Source: Phytopseudomonas dryadis (GTDB lineage: Bacteria > Pseudomonadota > Gammaproteobacteria > Pseudomonadales > Pseudomonadaceae). Taken from it: a stretch of DNA of 64,000 nucleotides. Positions 8,712 through 16,812 of this stretch are shown piece after piece. Location: assembly GCF_004327355.1 (NCBI RefSeq), contig NZ_QJUM01000019.1, positions 62,001 through 126,000 on the forward strand. The letters run 5' to 3'. Made by a program: the position numbers and the translations under genes. The number at the start of each line of letters is the position of its first letter. Positions within the stretch are counted from its first letter, which is position 1. Under the pieces are notes generated by a model, which had not been told where the DNA came from, did not search any database, and worked only from the letters and a program-made list of their open reading frames with translations.

Positions 8712-9277
8712 AGTAACAAAATGACATCATCGAAGAAGGCGAGTTGCATGCCGTCTGGCGGATGCCGATGAACATCCCCGAGCGCAAACGTACGCTTCTG
8801 AACGGCGGCCGGTGCCGCTGGCCGTCTGGGTGCGATCGCCGGTGACGCGATGACCAGGCTGATGGAAGCGACCCAGCTTCTTGATGTCCAGATGCAGCAG
8901 GTCACCGGGGTGTTCGAACGGATACCGCACGGTCGGGGCGCGGGTCCAGGTTCGCCAGGCGATTAAGGCCCAGGCGCTTGAGCAGTCGTGCCACGGTGCT
9001 GACTGCGATACCCGACTCCTGGCTGATGTGCCGGTAGGTCATGCGTGCCTGGCGTCGCTCGACAAGCTCCTCGACTTGCCGGCGGCGTCGCGTGGGCGCG
9101 CAGTGGTGTGGGCGCGAGGAGCGATTGTGCAGGCCCTGCCGGCCCTCATCGCGAAAGCGCTTGAGCCACTTGCAGGCGATGCGCGCGCTGACCCCAGCGG
9201 CCTGGGCCGCTTCTTCGACGCGCAGACCCGCTATACGAGAAGGGCCCGACCGTAGGGCGTTAAACGGGCATGTTCAT
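8712..9277 (-). pseudogene. Decayed IS481-family transposase remnant
   Basis: Reading the minus strand across three frames recovers an IS481-like transposase. Near the start is PYGRALLV, then a stop. Next comes an HTH segment with VEEAAQAAGVSARIACKWLK and HNRSSRPHH, then TYRHISQESGIAVSTVARLL. After another frameshift comes GDLLHLDIKKLGR with the first catalytic Asp, and GHRVTGDR. A last degenerate fragment reads VHRHPPDGMQLAF. At least one stop and two or three frameshifts are present. The rest of the DDE domain is missing; it is cut off near the start of the GAF-GGDEF-EAL gene. This is a fossil insertion, not a functional gene. Confidence 0.82.
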
Positions 9278-9569
9278 CCGGGACTCCTGGAAGGCTCTGT
9301 CGGTCGCACGTCACAGTGTTCCGGGACAGCCTCGGATGAACAACCTACCGGGAGATCACATCGAGACCAAGACCAAAGCCGCCCGAAGGCTGATGCCGAG
9401 CAGACAAGGTTTTGCAGGAGCGTCGCCCCGGCGCGATGCGATGGCGGCCATCCCGCAGAATCCACGGCGTGGCCACCATTCGCCGCGGGGTCGCGGCTCC
9501 TACTAGGCTCGGGCAAACCGCCGTTTTGCGGGCCAAACGCTTAGCGGACCGGCATCGGCCCGAAGTGGC
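9278..9569. other. Intergenic region between IS remnant and lysS
   Basis: No gene is seen. The stretch holds one copy of the type A palindromic repeat (9414-9503) and the presumed outer end of the IS481-like element. I could not locate clear terminal inverted repeats. Confidence 0.6.
9414..9503 (+). repeat. Type A long palindromic repeat, solitary copy
   Basis: A 90-bp inverted repeat with ends GCAGGAGCGTCGCC and GTCGCGGCTCCTAC and the internal block GGCGCGATGCGATGGCGGCC. It is clearly homologous to 46652-46742 (reverse orientation) and 63340-63430, but lacks the adjacent type B unit. Confidence 0.85.
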
Positions 9570-11072
9570 TCAGAGTTCCGGGCGCATATGCGGGAACAGA
9601 ATCACGTCACGGATCGACGGCGCATCGGTCAGCAGCATCACCAGGCGGTCGATGCCGATCCCCTCGCCCGCGGTCGGCGGCATGCCGTACTCCAGGGCAC
9701 GCACGAAGTCGGCGTCGTAGTGCATGGCCTCGTCGTCGCCGGCGTCCTTGTCCGCCACCTGGGCGTGGAAGCGCTCGGCCTGGTCTTCCGCGTCGTTCAG
9801 CTCGGAATAGGCGTTGGCGATCTCGCGGCCACCGATGAACAGCTCGAAGCGGTCGGTGACGCTCGGGTCCTGGTCATTGCGCCGGGCCAGCGGCGAGACT
9901 TCGAACGGGTACTGGGTGATGAAGGTGGGCTGCTCCAGCTTGTGCTCGACCAGTTCCTCGAAAATCATCGTCTGTAGCTTGCCCAGGCCTTCGAAGCCCT
10001 TGACCGCGGCACCGGCCTTGCTGGCGATGGCGCGGGCCTTGTCGATGTCCTGCAGGTCGGCCGCGCTGATCTCGGGATTGAACTTGAGGATCGAGTCGAA
10101 TACCGACAAGCGGGCGAACGGCTCGCCGAAATGGAACACCTTGCCCTGGTAGGGCACGTCGGTGCTGCCCAGGACCAGCTGCGCCAGCTCGCGGAACAGT
10201 TCCTCGGTGAGGTCCATGTTGTCTTCGTAGTCGGCGTAGGCCTGGTAGAACTCGAGCATGGTGAACTCGGGGTTGTGCCGGGTCGAAACGCCTTCGTTAC
10301 GAAAGTTGCGGTTGATCTCGAAGACCTTCTCGAAACCACCGACCACCAGCCGCTTGAGGTACAGCTCCGGGGCGATACGCAGGAACATCGGCATGTCCAG
10401 GGCGTTGTGGTGGGTCTCGAACGGCTTGGCCGCGGCACCGCCGGGAATGGTCTGCAGCATCGGCGTTTCCACTTCGAGGAAATCGCGCTGGGCGAGGAAC
10501 TTGCGGATGTGCGCGATGACCTGGGAGCGCACGCGGAAGTTGTCGCGCACCTCCTCGTTGACGATCAGGTCGACGTAGCGCTGGCGGTAGCGCTGCTCGG
10601 TGTCGGTCAGACCGTGGTGCTTGTCCGGCAGCGGGCGCAGCGACTTGGTCAGCAGGCGTACCTGGGTCATCTCGACGTACAGGTCGCCCTTGCCGCTGCG
10701 GGCCAGGGTGCCTTCGGCGCAGATGATGTCGCCCAGGTCCCAGGTTTTCACCGCGGCCAGGGTGTCTTCGGGCAAGGTCTTGCGGTTGACGTAGAGCTGG
10801 ATGCGCCCGGTCATGTCCTGAATCACCATGAACGCGCCACGGTTGAGCATGATGCGACCGGCGACCTTGACCGGAATGGCGGCTGCTTCCAGCTCTTCCT
10901 TGGTCTTGTCGGCGTACCCTTTCTGCAGATCCGCACAATAGCTGTCGCGGCGGAAGTCGTTGGGGAAGGCATTGCCCTGGCTGCGCACGGCGGCAAGCTT
11001 TTCCTTGCGCTGGGCAATCAGCTTGTTCTCTTCCTGTTGCAGGTGCTGCTGGTCGAGTTGTTGCTCGCTCAT
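9570..11072 (-). CDS. lysS: Lysyl-tRNA synthetase, class II
   Basis: Charges tRNA-Lys with lysine using ATP in the cytosol. The 500-residue length is typical. An N-terminal OB-fold anticodon-binding domain (about 60-160) includes KVAGRIMLNRGAFMVIQD. The class II catalytic core has motif 2 in FRNEGVSTRHNPEFTMLE and motif 3 in GIGIDRLVMLLTD near the C-terminus. The gene lies just downstream of prfB on the same strand, the classical prfB-lysS pairing. The two are separated by about 116 bp holding a hairpin repeat that could modulate read-through. Confidence 0.98.
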   Translation of the reverse strand: MSEQQLDQQHLQQEENKLIAQRKEKLAAVRSQGNAFPNDFRRDSYCADLQKGYADKTKEELEAAAIPVKVAGRIMLNRGAFMVIQDMTGRIQLYVNRKTLPEDTLAAVKTWDLGDIICAEGTLARSGKGDLYVEMTQVRLLTKSLRPLPDKHHGLTDTEQRYRQRYVDLIVNEEVRDNFRVRSQVIAHIRKFLAQRDFLEVETPMLQTIPGGAAAKPFETHHNALDMPMFLRIAPELYLKRLVVGGFEKVFEINRNFRNEGVSTRHNPEFTMLEFYQAYADYEDNMDLTEELFRELAQLVLGSTDVPYQGKVFHFGEPFARLSVFDSILKFNPEISAADLQDIDKARAIASKAGAAVKGFEGLGKLQTMIFEELVEHKLEQPTFITQYPFEVSPLARRNDQDPSVTDRFELFIGGREIANAYSELNDAEDQAERFHAQVADKDAGDDEAMHYDADFVRALEYGMPPTAGEGIGIDRLVMLLTDAPSIRDVILFPHMRPEL

Positions 11073-11114
11073 TTCGGGTCGTCCCGGTCAAATCATCGTC
11101 TTGAAGGATCGCTG

Positions 11115-11179
11115 CAAGCTCCGAGCGGCAAGCTCCAAACGGGAGGTTGCCGGCCTGCCAGCTTGCGGCTTGAAGCTTG
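11115..11179. repeat. AAGCTTGCAGC-type hairpin between prfB and lysS
   Basis: Imperfect 20-bp inverted arms lie at 11115-11134 (CAAGCTCCGAGCGGCAAGCT) and 11160-11179 (AGCTTGCGGCTTGAAGCTTG), with a 25-base loop. It belongs to the same family as the perfect hairpin at 43742-43823. Confidence 0.75.
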
Positions 11180-11188
11180 TCGCTGCGT

Positions 11189-12284
11189 TCAGAGCCCCTG
11201 CTTGAGGCTGGCGATAAGGTACTCGTCGAGATCGCCGTCCAGCACCTTGTCGCAATCGCTGCGCTCGACATGGGTGCGCAGGTCCTTGATCCGCGAAGCG
11301 TCGAGCACATAGGAGCGGATCTGGTGACCCCAGCCGATATCCGACTTGGAGTCTTCCAGCACCTGGGAGGCGGCGTTGCGCTTCTGCACTTCCTGCTCGT
11401 ACAACCTGGCCCGCAACATCTTCATCGCGGTGTCCTTGTTGGCGTGCTGGGAACGTTCGTTCTGGCAACTGACCACGGTGTTGGTCGGCACGTGGGTGAT
11501 ACGCACCGCCGAATCGGTGGTGTTGACGTGCTGACCACCGGCGCCGGAGGAGCGGTAGGTGTCGATGCGCAGATCCGCCGGGTTGATCTCGATCTCGATG
11601 TTGTCGTCGATCTCGGGCGAGACGAACACCGCGGTGAACGAGGTGTGGCGGCGGTTGCCGGAGTCGAACGGGCTCTTGCGCACCAGGCGGTGCACGCCGA
11701 TCTCGGTGCGCAGCCAGCCGAAGGCGTATTCGCCCTTGATGTGCAGGGTGGCGCCCTTGATGCCGGCGACTTCGCCGGCGGACAACTCCATGATGGTGGC
11801 ATCGAAACCGCGCTTGTCGGCCCAGCGCAGGTACATGCGCAGCAGCATGTTGGCCCAGTCCTGGGCCTCGGTGCCGCCGGAACCGGCCTGGATGTCCAGG
11901 TAGGCGTTGTTGGCATCCATTTCGCCGCTGAACATGCGGCGGAATTCCAGCGCCTCGAGAATGCCCCGCAGCCGCTCGATCTCGCTGGCGACATCGTCGA
12001 CCGCCCCCTGATCGTCTTCTTCGACGGCCATGTCGAGCAGGTCGCGGGAATCGGCCAGGCTGCCGGTCAGGTCGTCGATGGTCTCGACGATCTGCGCCAG
12101 GGTGGCACGCTCACGGCCCAGATTCTGGGCGTATTCCGGGTTGTTCCAGACATTCGGGTCTTCGAGTTCGCGGTTTACTTCGACGAGACGATCATGTTTG
12201 TGATCGTAGTCAAAGATACCCCCGAATGGTCTGGGTGCGCTCGGACAGGTCCTTGATGCTATTCAGGATCGGGTTGATTTCCAT
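11189..12284 (-). CDS. prfB: Peptide chain release factor 2 (programmed +1 frameshift)
   Basis: Recognises UGA and UAA stop codons and triggers peptide release in the ribosome. The first 24 codons (MEINPILNSIKDL...RGYL) end at an in-frame UGA. A +1 shift then continues in the main frame to give 364 residues, the usual RF2 length. The SPF anticodon-like tripeptide is in KSPFDSGNRRH and the catalytic GGQ is in SSGAGGQHVNTTDSAV. Autoregulation by RF2 level is established for this frameshift. Upstream partner of lysS. The ribosome-binding site is weak. Confidence 0.97.
12210..12223 (-). promoter_or_regulatory. prfB programmed frameshift signal
   Basis: On the coding strand the sequence is GGGGGTATCTTTGAC. 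An internal Shine-Dalgarno-like G-run is followed three bases later by the CTT slip codon and the UGA stop at codon 25. This matches the canonical RF2 autoregulatory site. Confidence 0.95.
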
Positions 12285-12870
12285 GGCTGGCGGCACTCGC
12301 AGGTAAAACTTCGGAAAAGCCGGTGAGTATACCCGACTCCGACGGCGCTGGCAGCCCGCGGCCCCGGTGATCGGGAAGGCCAGGCCATGGCCGCGGGCGC
12401 CCTCGCAAACGCAGGCGTTCCTGCAACGCCCTGAACGACATCCGCAAAAGCCCGGGTATGACAGTCGCCGGGCAAGACAACATTCATATAGAAGGACAGC
12501 GCGAAATCGGCCCACGGTTCCGCTCGTACCGGCGCGGCATCAGGTCACCGGGCGCACCAATAGGTTACCTGAGGTAGCGACCCGCACCTGTTACGGGCAT
12601 TTTTTGCCGGATACGACGGGCAGCGGATTGCGCCTCGGCTCCTCGGCGGGCATCCGACAGAATCCAGCAACCCACTGTTTTTAAAAAATAAAAATATGCC
12701 CATCAAAAGTCGCCGAGGTTTTTACCCGGCAATGGCACGCCTTCTGCAAGTTTCACAATGAAAACATTGTTTCATATATAAAACAAGCGTGAGGCGAAAA
12801 GATAATGCTAGCGACCGAGTTGAGCGTCCTTCCCACGGGAAGGCCACAGCAGCCGGCAAAGGGAAGCGCC
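12285..12870. other. Regulatory/intergenic region upstream of the catabolic operon
   Basis: No convincing gene is seen in about 590 bp; short frames here have no ribosome-binding site or family signature. It contains a perfect 10-bp inverted repeat at 12354-12363/12389-12398, an AT-rich stretch from about 12680, and the operator-like palindromes at 12750-12784. AAGGGA at 12859-12864 is the ribosome-binding site for the first operon gene. Confidence 0.6.
12750..12784 (+). promoter_or_regulatory. IclR/KdgR-like operator array
   Basis: Three overlapping palindromes are present. GTTTCACAATGAAAAC (12750-12765) and GTTTCATATATAAAAC (12769-12784) both fit GTTT-N8-AAAC. Between and across them, ATGAAAACATTGTTTCAT (12758-12775) fits GAAA-N6-TTTC, the half-site pattern of the IclR-family regulator KdgR. 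They sit about 90-120 bp before the first ATG of an operon that encodes an IclR protein, so that protein is the likely ligand. This is inference. Confidence 0.6.
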
Positions 12871-13656
12871 ATGAAGACGGAAATCGAATTCCGCAACGTT
12901 TCCAAGTGCTTCCCGGGCAAAGGTGGCGCCCAGGCCGCCCCGGTGGTCAGCGACCTCAACCTGAGCATCCGCAGCGGCGAAGTGGTGTCCATCATCGGCC
13001 CTTCCGGCTGCGGCAAGAGCACCCTGCTGAACATGGGTTCCGGGCTCTATGCGGCCAGCGAGGGCGAGGTCCATGTCGGCGGCGAGCGGGTCACCGGGCC
13101 GGTGCGCAAGGTCGCCTTCATGTTGCAGAAGGACCTGCTGATGCCCTGGCGCAGCATCCGCCGCAATATCGAGCTGGGCCTGGAAATCGAAGGCATGGCC
13201 GCAGCCAAGCGCCGGCCCATCGCCGAGGAACTGCTGAACAAGTGCCACCTGGCCGGCTTCGGCGACCACTACCCCTACCAGTTGTCCGGCGGCATGCGCC
13301 AGCGCGCCGCCCTGGCCCGCACCCTGGCCACCGACCCGCAGGTGCTGTTCCTCGACGAGCCGTTCTCCGCCCTCGACGCGCAGACCAAGATGATCCTCCA
13401 GCAGGATCTGGCGCAGACGCTGTTCGAGCAGCGCAAGACCGCCCTGTTCATCACCCACGACCTGATCGAGGCGATCGCCATGTCCGATCGCATCCTGGTG
13501 ATGAGCGCCCGCCCCGGCACCATCATCGAGGAAATCGAGGTCGGCCTGCCGCTGCGCGACAACCCGCTGCAGCGCCGCAAGCTGCCGGAGATCGGCCCCC
13601 TGGCCGGCCGCCTGATGGAGCTGCTGAAGGTCGGCGAAGACACCGACCTGCACTGA
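12871..13656 (+). CDS. ABC importer ATPase, SsuB/TauB-like
   Basis: ATP-hydrolysing subunit of a three-part importer with the next two genes. It is 261 residues long. Walker A GPSGCGKST is at about 43-51, the signature LSGGMRQRAALAR begins at about 138, Walker B VLFLDEPFSALD at about 158, and the H-loop lies in ITHDLIEAI. The family (nitrate/sulfonate/taurine type) takes up small organic anions. The start at 12871 is chosen for the AAGGGA just upstream; an in-frame ATG at 12805 lacks one. First gene of the long catabolic operon, directly behind the operator-like palindromes. Confidence 0.92.
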   Translation: MKTEIEFRNVSKCFPGKGGAQAAPVVSDLNLSIRSGEVVSIIGPSGCGKSTLLNMGSGLYAASEGEVHVGGERVTGPVRKVAFMLQKDLLMPWRSIRRNIELGLEIEGMAAAKRRPIAEELLNKCHLAGFGDHYPYQLSGGMRQRAALARTLATDPQVLFLDEPFSALDAQTKMILQQDLAQTLFEQRKTALFITHDLIEAIAMSDRILVMSARPGTIIEEIEVGLPLRDNPLQRRKLPEIGPLAGRLMELLKVGEDTDLH

Positions 13657-13690
13657 ACGAACCGACCCCAATTCCCCACAGGAGCCGAGC

Positions 13691-14698
13691 ATGAGCACCT
13701 CATTCGCAAAGACCCTGGCCAAGGCCTCGCTGTTCACCCTCGCCCTCGGCGGCGCCCTGACCACCCAGGCCGCGCCGCAGGAGGTCACCTACCTGCTGCC
13801 CGCGCCGCCTAACTCGCCGGCCTTCGCCCCCTGGATCATCGCCCAGCACAAGGGCTACTACGCCGAGCAGGACCTCAAGGTGACGTTCATCGCCGCCAAG
13901 GGCGGCGTCGACGTGGCCAAGCAACTGGGCGCCGGTAACGCCCTGGTCGGCGGCGCCATCGGCGACACGCCGATCATCGTTCGCGCCAACGGCGTGCCGG
14001 TCAAGGCGGTGGCCGTGCTGGGCGCCAGCGGCCTGACCATGATCGCCACCGCCAGCGACGCCAATATCGGCTCGATCCGGGACCTCAAGGGCAAGACCCT
14101 GACCGTGATGTCCTACTCCGACACCACCTACTACGCCCTGCTCGCCTCGCTGCGCAAGGCCGGCCTGGGCAAGACCGACCTCGACGTCCAGGCCGCCGGC
14201 CCGGCGGGGGTCTGGCAACTGTTCTCCGCCGGCAAGTCGCAGGCCATGGCCGGGGTGCCGGACTGGGTGGTGAACGCCGAGGAATCCGGCCTGGATATCC
14301 AGCTGCTGCCGCAGAACGAGGTGTTCGAGAGCATGGCCCAGGCCATCCTCGCCTCCGAGGCCGCCATCGAGAAGCAGCCGCAGGTGGTCGCCGGCGTGGT
14401 CAAGGCCACCCTGCAGGGCATGCGCGACATCATCGCCGACCCGCGCCAGGCAGCCGTCACCTTCGCCGAGGCGGTGCCCAGCTACCAGGGCAAGGAAGCG
14501 ACCCTGGAGAAGATTTTCCGCCTCTATGTCGAGCACGTGTACGCCGGCCAGCAACCGCTCGGCAGGATCGACCCGCAGCGCCTGGAGAGCGTGCGCCAGT
14601 TCTATGTCAGCGAGGGCATCGTGACCCGCGAGACCCCGCTCGACGAGCTCTACACCAACCAGTTCGTCGACCACGATGCCGTGGCCGCCAAGCAATAA
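13691..14698 (+). CDS. ABC importer periplasmic binding protein, NMT1/SsuA-like
   Basis: A 335-residue secreted substrate receptor. A signal peptide covers about residues 1-28, with probable cleavage near LTTQAA. The mature protein has the type II binding-protein layout of the NMT1/SsuA group. Visible stretches are APWIIAQHKGYYAEQDLKVTFIAAKGG and a conserved LKGKTLTVMSYSDTTYYALL. It delivers substrate to the permease and ATPase encoded on either side. The ligand cannot be read from sequence. The surrounding oxygenases suggest a small aromatic or heterocyclic acid rather than a sulfonate. Confidence 0.9.
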   Translation: MSTSFAKTLAKASLFTLALGGALTTQAAPQEVTYLLPAPPNSPAFAPWIIAQHKGYYAEQDLKVTFIAAKGGVDVAKQLGAGNALVGGAIGDTPIIVRANGVPVKAVAVLGASGLTMIATASDANIGSIRDLKGKTLTVMSYSDTTYYALLASLRKAGLGKTDLDVQAAGPAGVWQLFSAGKSQAMAGVPDWVVNAEESGLDIQLLPQNEVFESMAQAILASEAAIEKQPQVVAGVVKATLQGMRDIIADPRQAAVTFAEAVPSYQGKEATLEKIFRLYVEHVYAGQQPLGRIDPQRLESVRQFYVSEGIVTRETPLDELYTNQFVDHDAVAAKQ

Positions 14699-14708
14699 GG
14701 TGCTTTTC

Positions 14709-15485
14709 ATGAGAACGCTCAACACCCCCATGCTCGGCAGCATCGCCCTGCTCTTGGTGTTCCTCGCCAGCTGGCAATGGGGCCCGGGCCTGCTCGGCAT
14801 GCCCGAGTTCGTGCTGCCCAAGCTGAGCCGGGTGATCGAGGAAGGCGTGGCCATGTGGCGGACCGCCAATCTGCTCGAACACACCGCCATCACCACCCTG
14901 GAGATCATCGTCGGCTTCGTCCTCGGCGCCCTGCTCGGGGTGATGATCGGCGTCGCCCTGGGCCTGTCGCCGACCACCGAGGCCATGCTCTCGCCCTACA
15001 TCCTGGCCCTGCAGATCGCGCCCAAGGTGGCCTTCGCCCCGCTGTTCGTCATGTGGCTGGGCTACACCGTCTACCCGAAGATCCTCATCGCCATCCTCAT
15101 CGTGTTCTTCCCGGTGATGATCAACGTGCTCTCGGCCATCCGCACCGTCGACCCGGACATGATCAACCTGGTCCGCGCGATGAACGCCAACCGCTGGCAG
15201 CTCTTCCGCCTGGTGGAGTTCCCCTCGGCCATGGCCCCGCTGTTCTCCGGCCTGCGCATCGCCTCGACCCTGGCGGTGATCGGCGTCACCGTCGGCGAAC
15301 TGGTCGGCGGCAACCAGGGCCTCGGCTTCCTGCTGGTCAACTACGAGGGCCAGGGCAATACCGCCGGGGTGTTCGTCGCCATCGTCATGCTCACCCTGAT
15401 CGGCGTGCTGGCCTACGGCGCGGTGGTCTGGGCCGAGAAGCGGGTGCTGCACTACCTGCCCAAAGCCAACCTGAGCACCGTATGA
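14709..15485 (+). CDS. ABC importer permease, SsuC/TauC-like
   Basis: A 258-residue inner-membrane permease with about six hydrophobic segments. The cytoplasmic EAA-type coupling loop includes LVRAMNANRWQLFRLVEFPSAMAPLFSGLRI, which contacts the ATPase. AAGG lies 8 bases before the ATG, overlapping the preceding stop region. It completes the ATPase-binding protein-permease set. Eleven bases separate it from the next gene, so translation is likely coupled. Confidence 0.92.
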   Translation: MRTLNTPMLGSIALLLVFLASWQWGPGLLGMPEFVLPKLSRVIEEGVAMWRTANLLEHTAITTLEIIVGFVLGALLGVMIGVALGLSPTTEAMLSPYILALQIAPKVAFAPLFVMWLGYTVYPKILIAILIVFFPVMINVLSAIRTVDPDMINLVRAMNANRWQLFRLVEFPSAMAPLFSGLRIASTLAVIGVTVGELVGGNQGLGFLLVNYEGQGNTAGVFVAIVMLTLIGVLAYGAVVWAEKRVLHYLPKANLSTV

Positions 15486-15495
15486 GGAACCGCCC

Positions 15496-16251
15496 ATGAG
15501 CCTGCTTCTGCAAGATCGTCGCATCCTCGTCACCGGTGGCGCCCGCGGCCTCGGCCAGGCCTTCGCCGCAGCGGCGGCCCGCGCCGGCGCCCGGGTGGTG
15601 ATCGCCGATATCCTCGAAGGTCGCGTGGCGCAATCCGCCACTGAGCTGGCCGCGCAGGGCCTGGACGTCACCGGCCTGGCGCTGGATCTGGGCGATCCCG
15701 CGGCCATCGAGCGCTGCGTGGCGGCCACGGTCGCGCATCTCGGCGGCCTCGACGGGCTGGTCAACAACGCCTCGATCACCCACTCCGGCGGCAAGAGCTG
15801 CGAAGAACTGGAGATCGGGATGTTCGACCGGGTGCTGCAGGTCAATGTGCGCGGCACCTGGCTGATGACCCGCGCCTGCCTGCCGGCGCTGCGCGCGTCC
15901 GGCCGCGGCAGCGTGGTCAACCTGGCCTCGGACACCCCGCTGTGGGGTGCGCCCAACCTGCTGGCCTACACCGCCAGCAAGGGCGCGGTGATCGCCATGA
16001 CCCGCAGCCTGGCCCGCGAACTGGGCGGCGACGGCATCACCGTCAACGCCATCGCCCCCGGTCTGGTCGAGGTGGAGGCCACCCAGTACGTGCCCGCCGC
16101 CCGCCACCAGCACTACCTGGACCACCGCGCGATCAAGCGCGCCCAGTTGCCGGACGACGTCTGCGGCGCGGTGCTGTTCGCCTTGTCCGACCTTTCCCGC
16201 TTCATCACTGGACAAACCCTGCCGGTCAACGGCGGGTTCGTCATGCCCTGA
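15496..16251 (+). CDS. Short-chain dehydrogenase/reductase (canonical)
   Basis: A 251-residue NAD(P)-dependent oxidoreductase. It has the Rossmann motif VTGGARGLGQAF near the N-terminus, VNNASITH (the NNAG-equivalent) at about residue 88, and catalytic YTASK at about 157-161 with a Ser upstream in NLASDTP. The C-terminal ITGQTLPVNGGFVMP is typical of SDRs. An oxidation of an alcohol or dihydrodiol, or a keto reduction, in the encoded pathway is inferred. The substrate is unknown. It lies inside the operon between the transporter and the cupin gene. Confidence 0.9.
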   Translation: MSLLLQDRRILVTGGARGLGQAFAAAAARAGARVVIADILEGRVAQSATELAAQGLDVTGLALDLGDPAAIERCVAATVAHLGGLDGLVNNASITHSGGKSCEELEIGMFDRVLQVNVRGTWLMTRACLPALRASGRGSVVNLASDTPLWGAPNLLAYTASKGAVIAMTRSLARELGGDGITVNAIAPGLVEVEATQYVPAARHQHYLDHRAIKRAQLPDDVCGAVLFALSDLSRFITGQTLPVNGGFVMP

Positions 16252-16265
16252 TCTGGAGGAATCCA

Positions 16266-16802
16266 ATGAGCGACCTGAACCCGACCCTGAACGCCCCGAA
16301 ATCCTGGGAGCGCCCCGAAGGCGCCAGCTTCGAGCAATGGTGCACCAGCCGCATCGCCCGCTACTCGACGCGCAAGTACGATTGGAACGCGCTGAAGTTC
16401 CAGGCCGACTACGACCCCAAGTTCCGCCGCGCGCAGATGCGCTACATCGGCACCGGCGGCACCGGCGTGGCCAGCGACATGAACACCATCCCGTCGGAGC
16501 ACTTCACCTTCTCCACCATGGTCATCCCGGCCGGTCACGAGGGCCCGCCGCACCTGCACATCGACGTCGAGGAAGTGTTCTTCGTCCTGCGCGGCAAGCT
16601 CAAGGTGGTCCTGGAGAAGGACGGCGAGCGCTTCGAAGCCATCCTCACCGACCGTGACGTGATCTCGGTGCCGCCGGGCGTGTACCGCGAGGAGATCAAC
16701 ATCGGCGACGAGGACGCGCTGATGTGCGTGATGCTCGGCGCGCAGAAGCCGATCACCCCGACCTACCCGCCGGAGCACCCTCTGGCCAGCATCAAGCGCT
16801 GA
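16266..16802 (+). CDS. Cupin-fold protein
   Basis: A 178-residue single-domain cupin. The first cupin motif is present as PPHLHIDVEEVFFVLRGKLKVV (H-x-H-x4-E type metal ligands). The second motif, PPGVYREEINIGDEDAL, lacks the usual His, so metal binding would rely on the first motif plus another residue. Upstream GGAGG gives a strong ribosome-binding site. It could be a dioxygenase, an isomerase or a binding protein; the sequence does not decide. Confidence 0.85.
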   Translation: MSDLNPTLNAPKSWERPEGASFEQWCTSRIARYSTRKYDWNALKFQADYDPKFRRAQMRYIGTGGTGVASDMNTIPSEHFTFSTMVIPAGHEGPPHLHIDVEEVFFVLRGKLKVVLEKDGERFEAILTDRDVISVPPGVYREEINIGDEDALMCVMLGAQKPITPTYPPEHPLASIKR

Positions 16803-16812
16803 GGCCCCGCCC

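Noticed and set aside
8662..8787. N-terminal extension of the GAF-GGDEF-EAL protein
   Set aside because: The extension is translated from IS481-derived DNA and precedes the conserved MPVPxPP start typical of such GAF proteins.
12367..12684. Possible 105-residue gene upstream of the catabolic operon
   Set aside because: Arg/Pro/Thr-rich composition, no ribosome-binding site and no recognisable family. The region looks like leader/regulatory DNA.
12871..15485. Calling the first transporter a taurine or alkanesulfonate importer
   Set aside because: The SsuABC/TauABC-like family covers many ligands, and no sulfonatase (SsuD, TauD) is present in the operon, so the narrower name is not supported.
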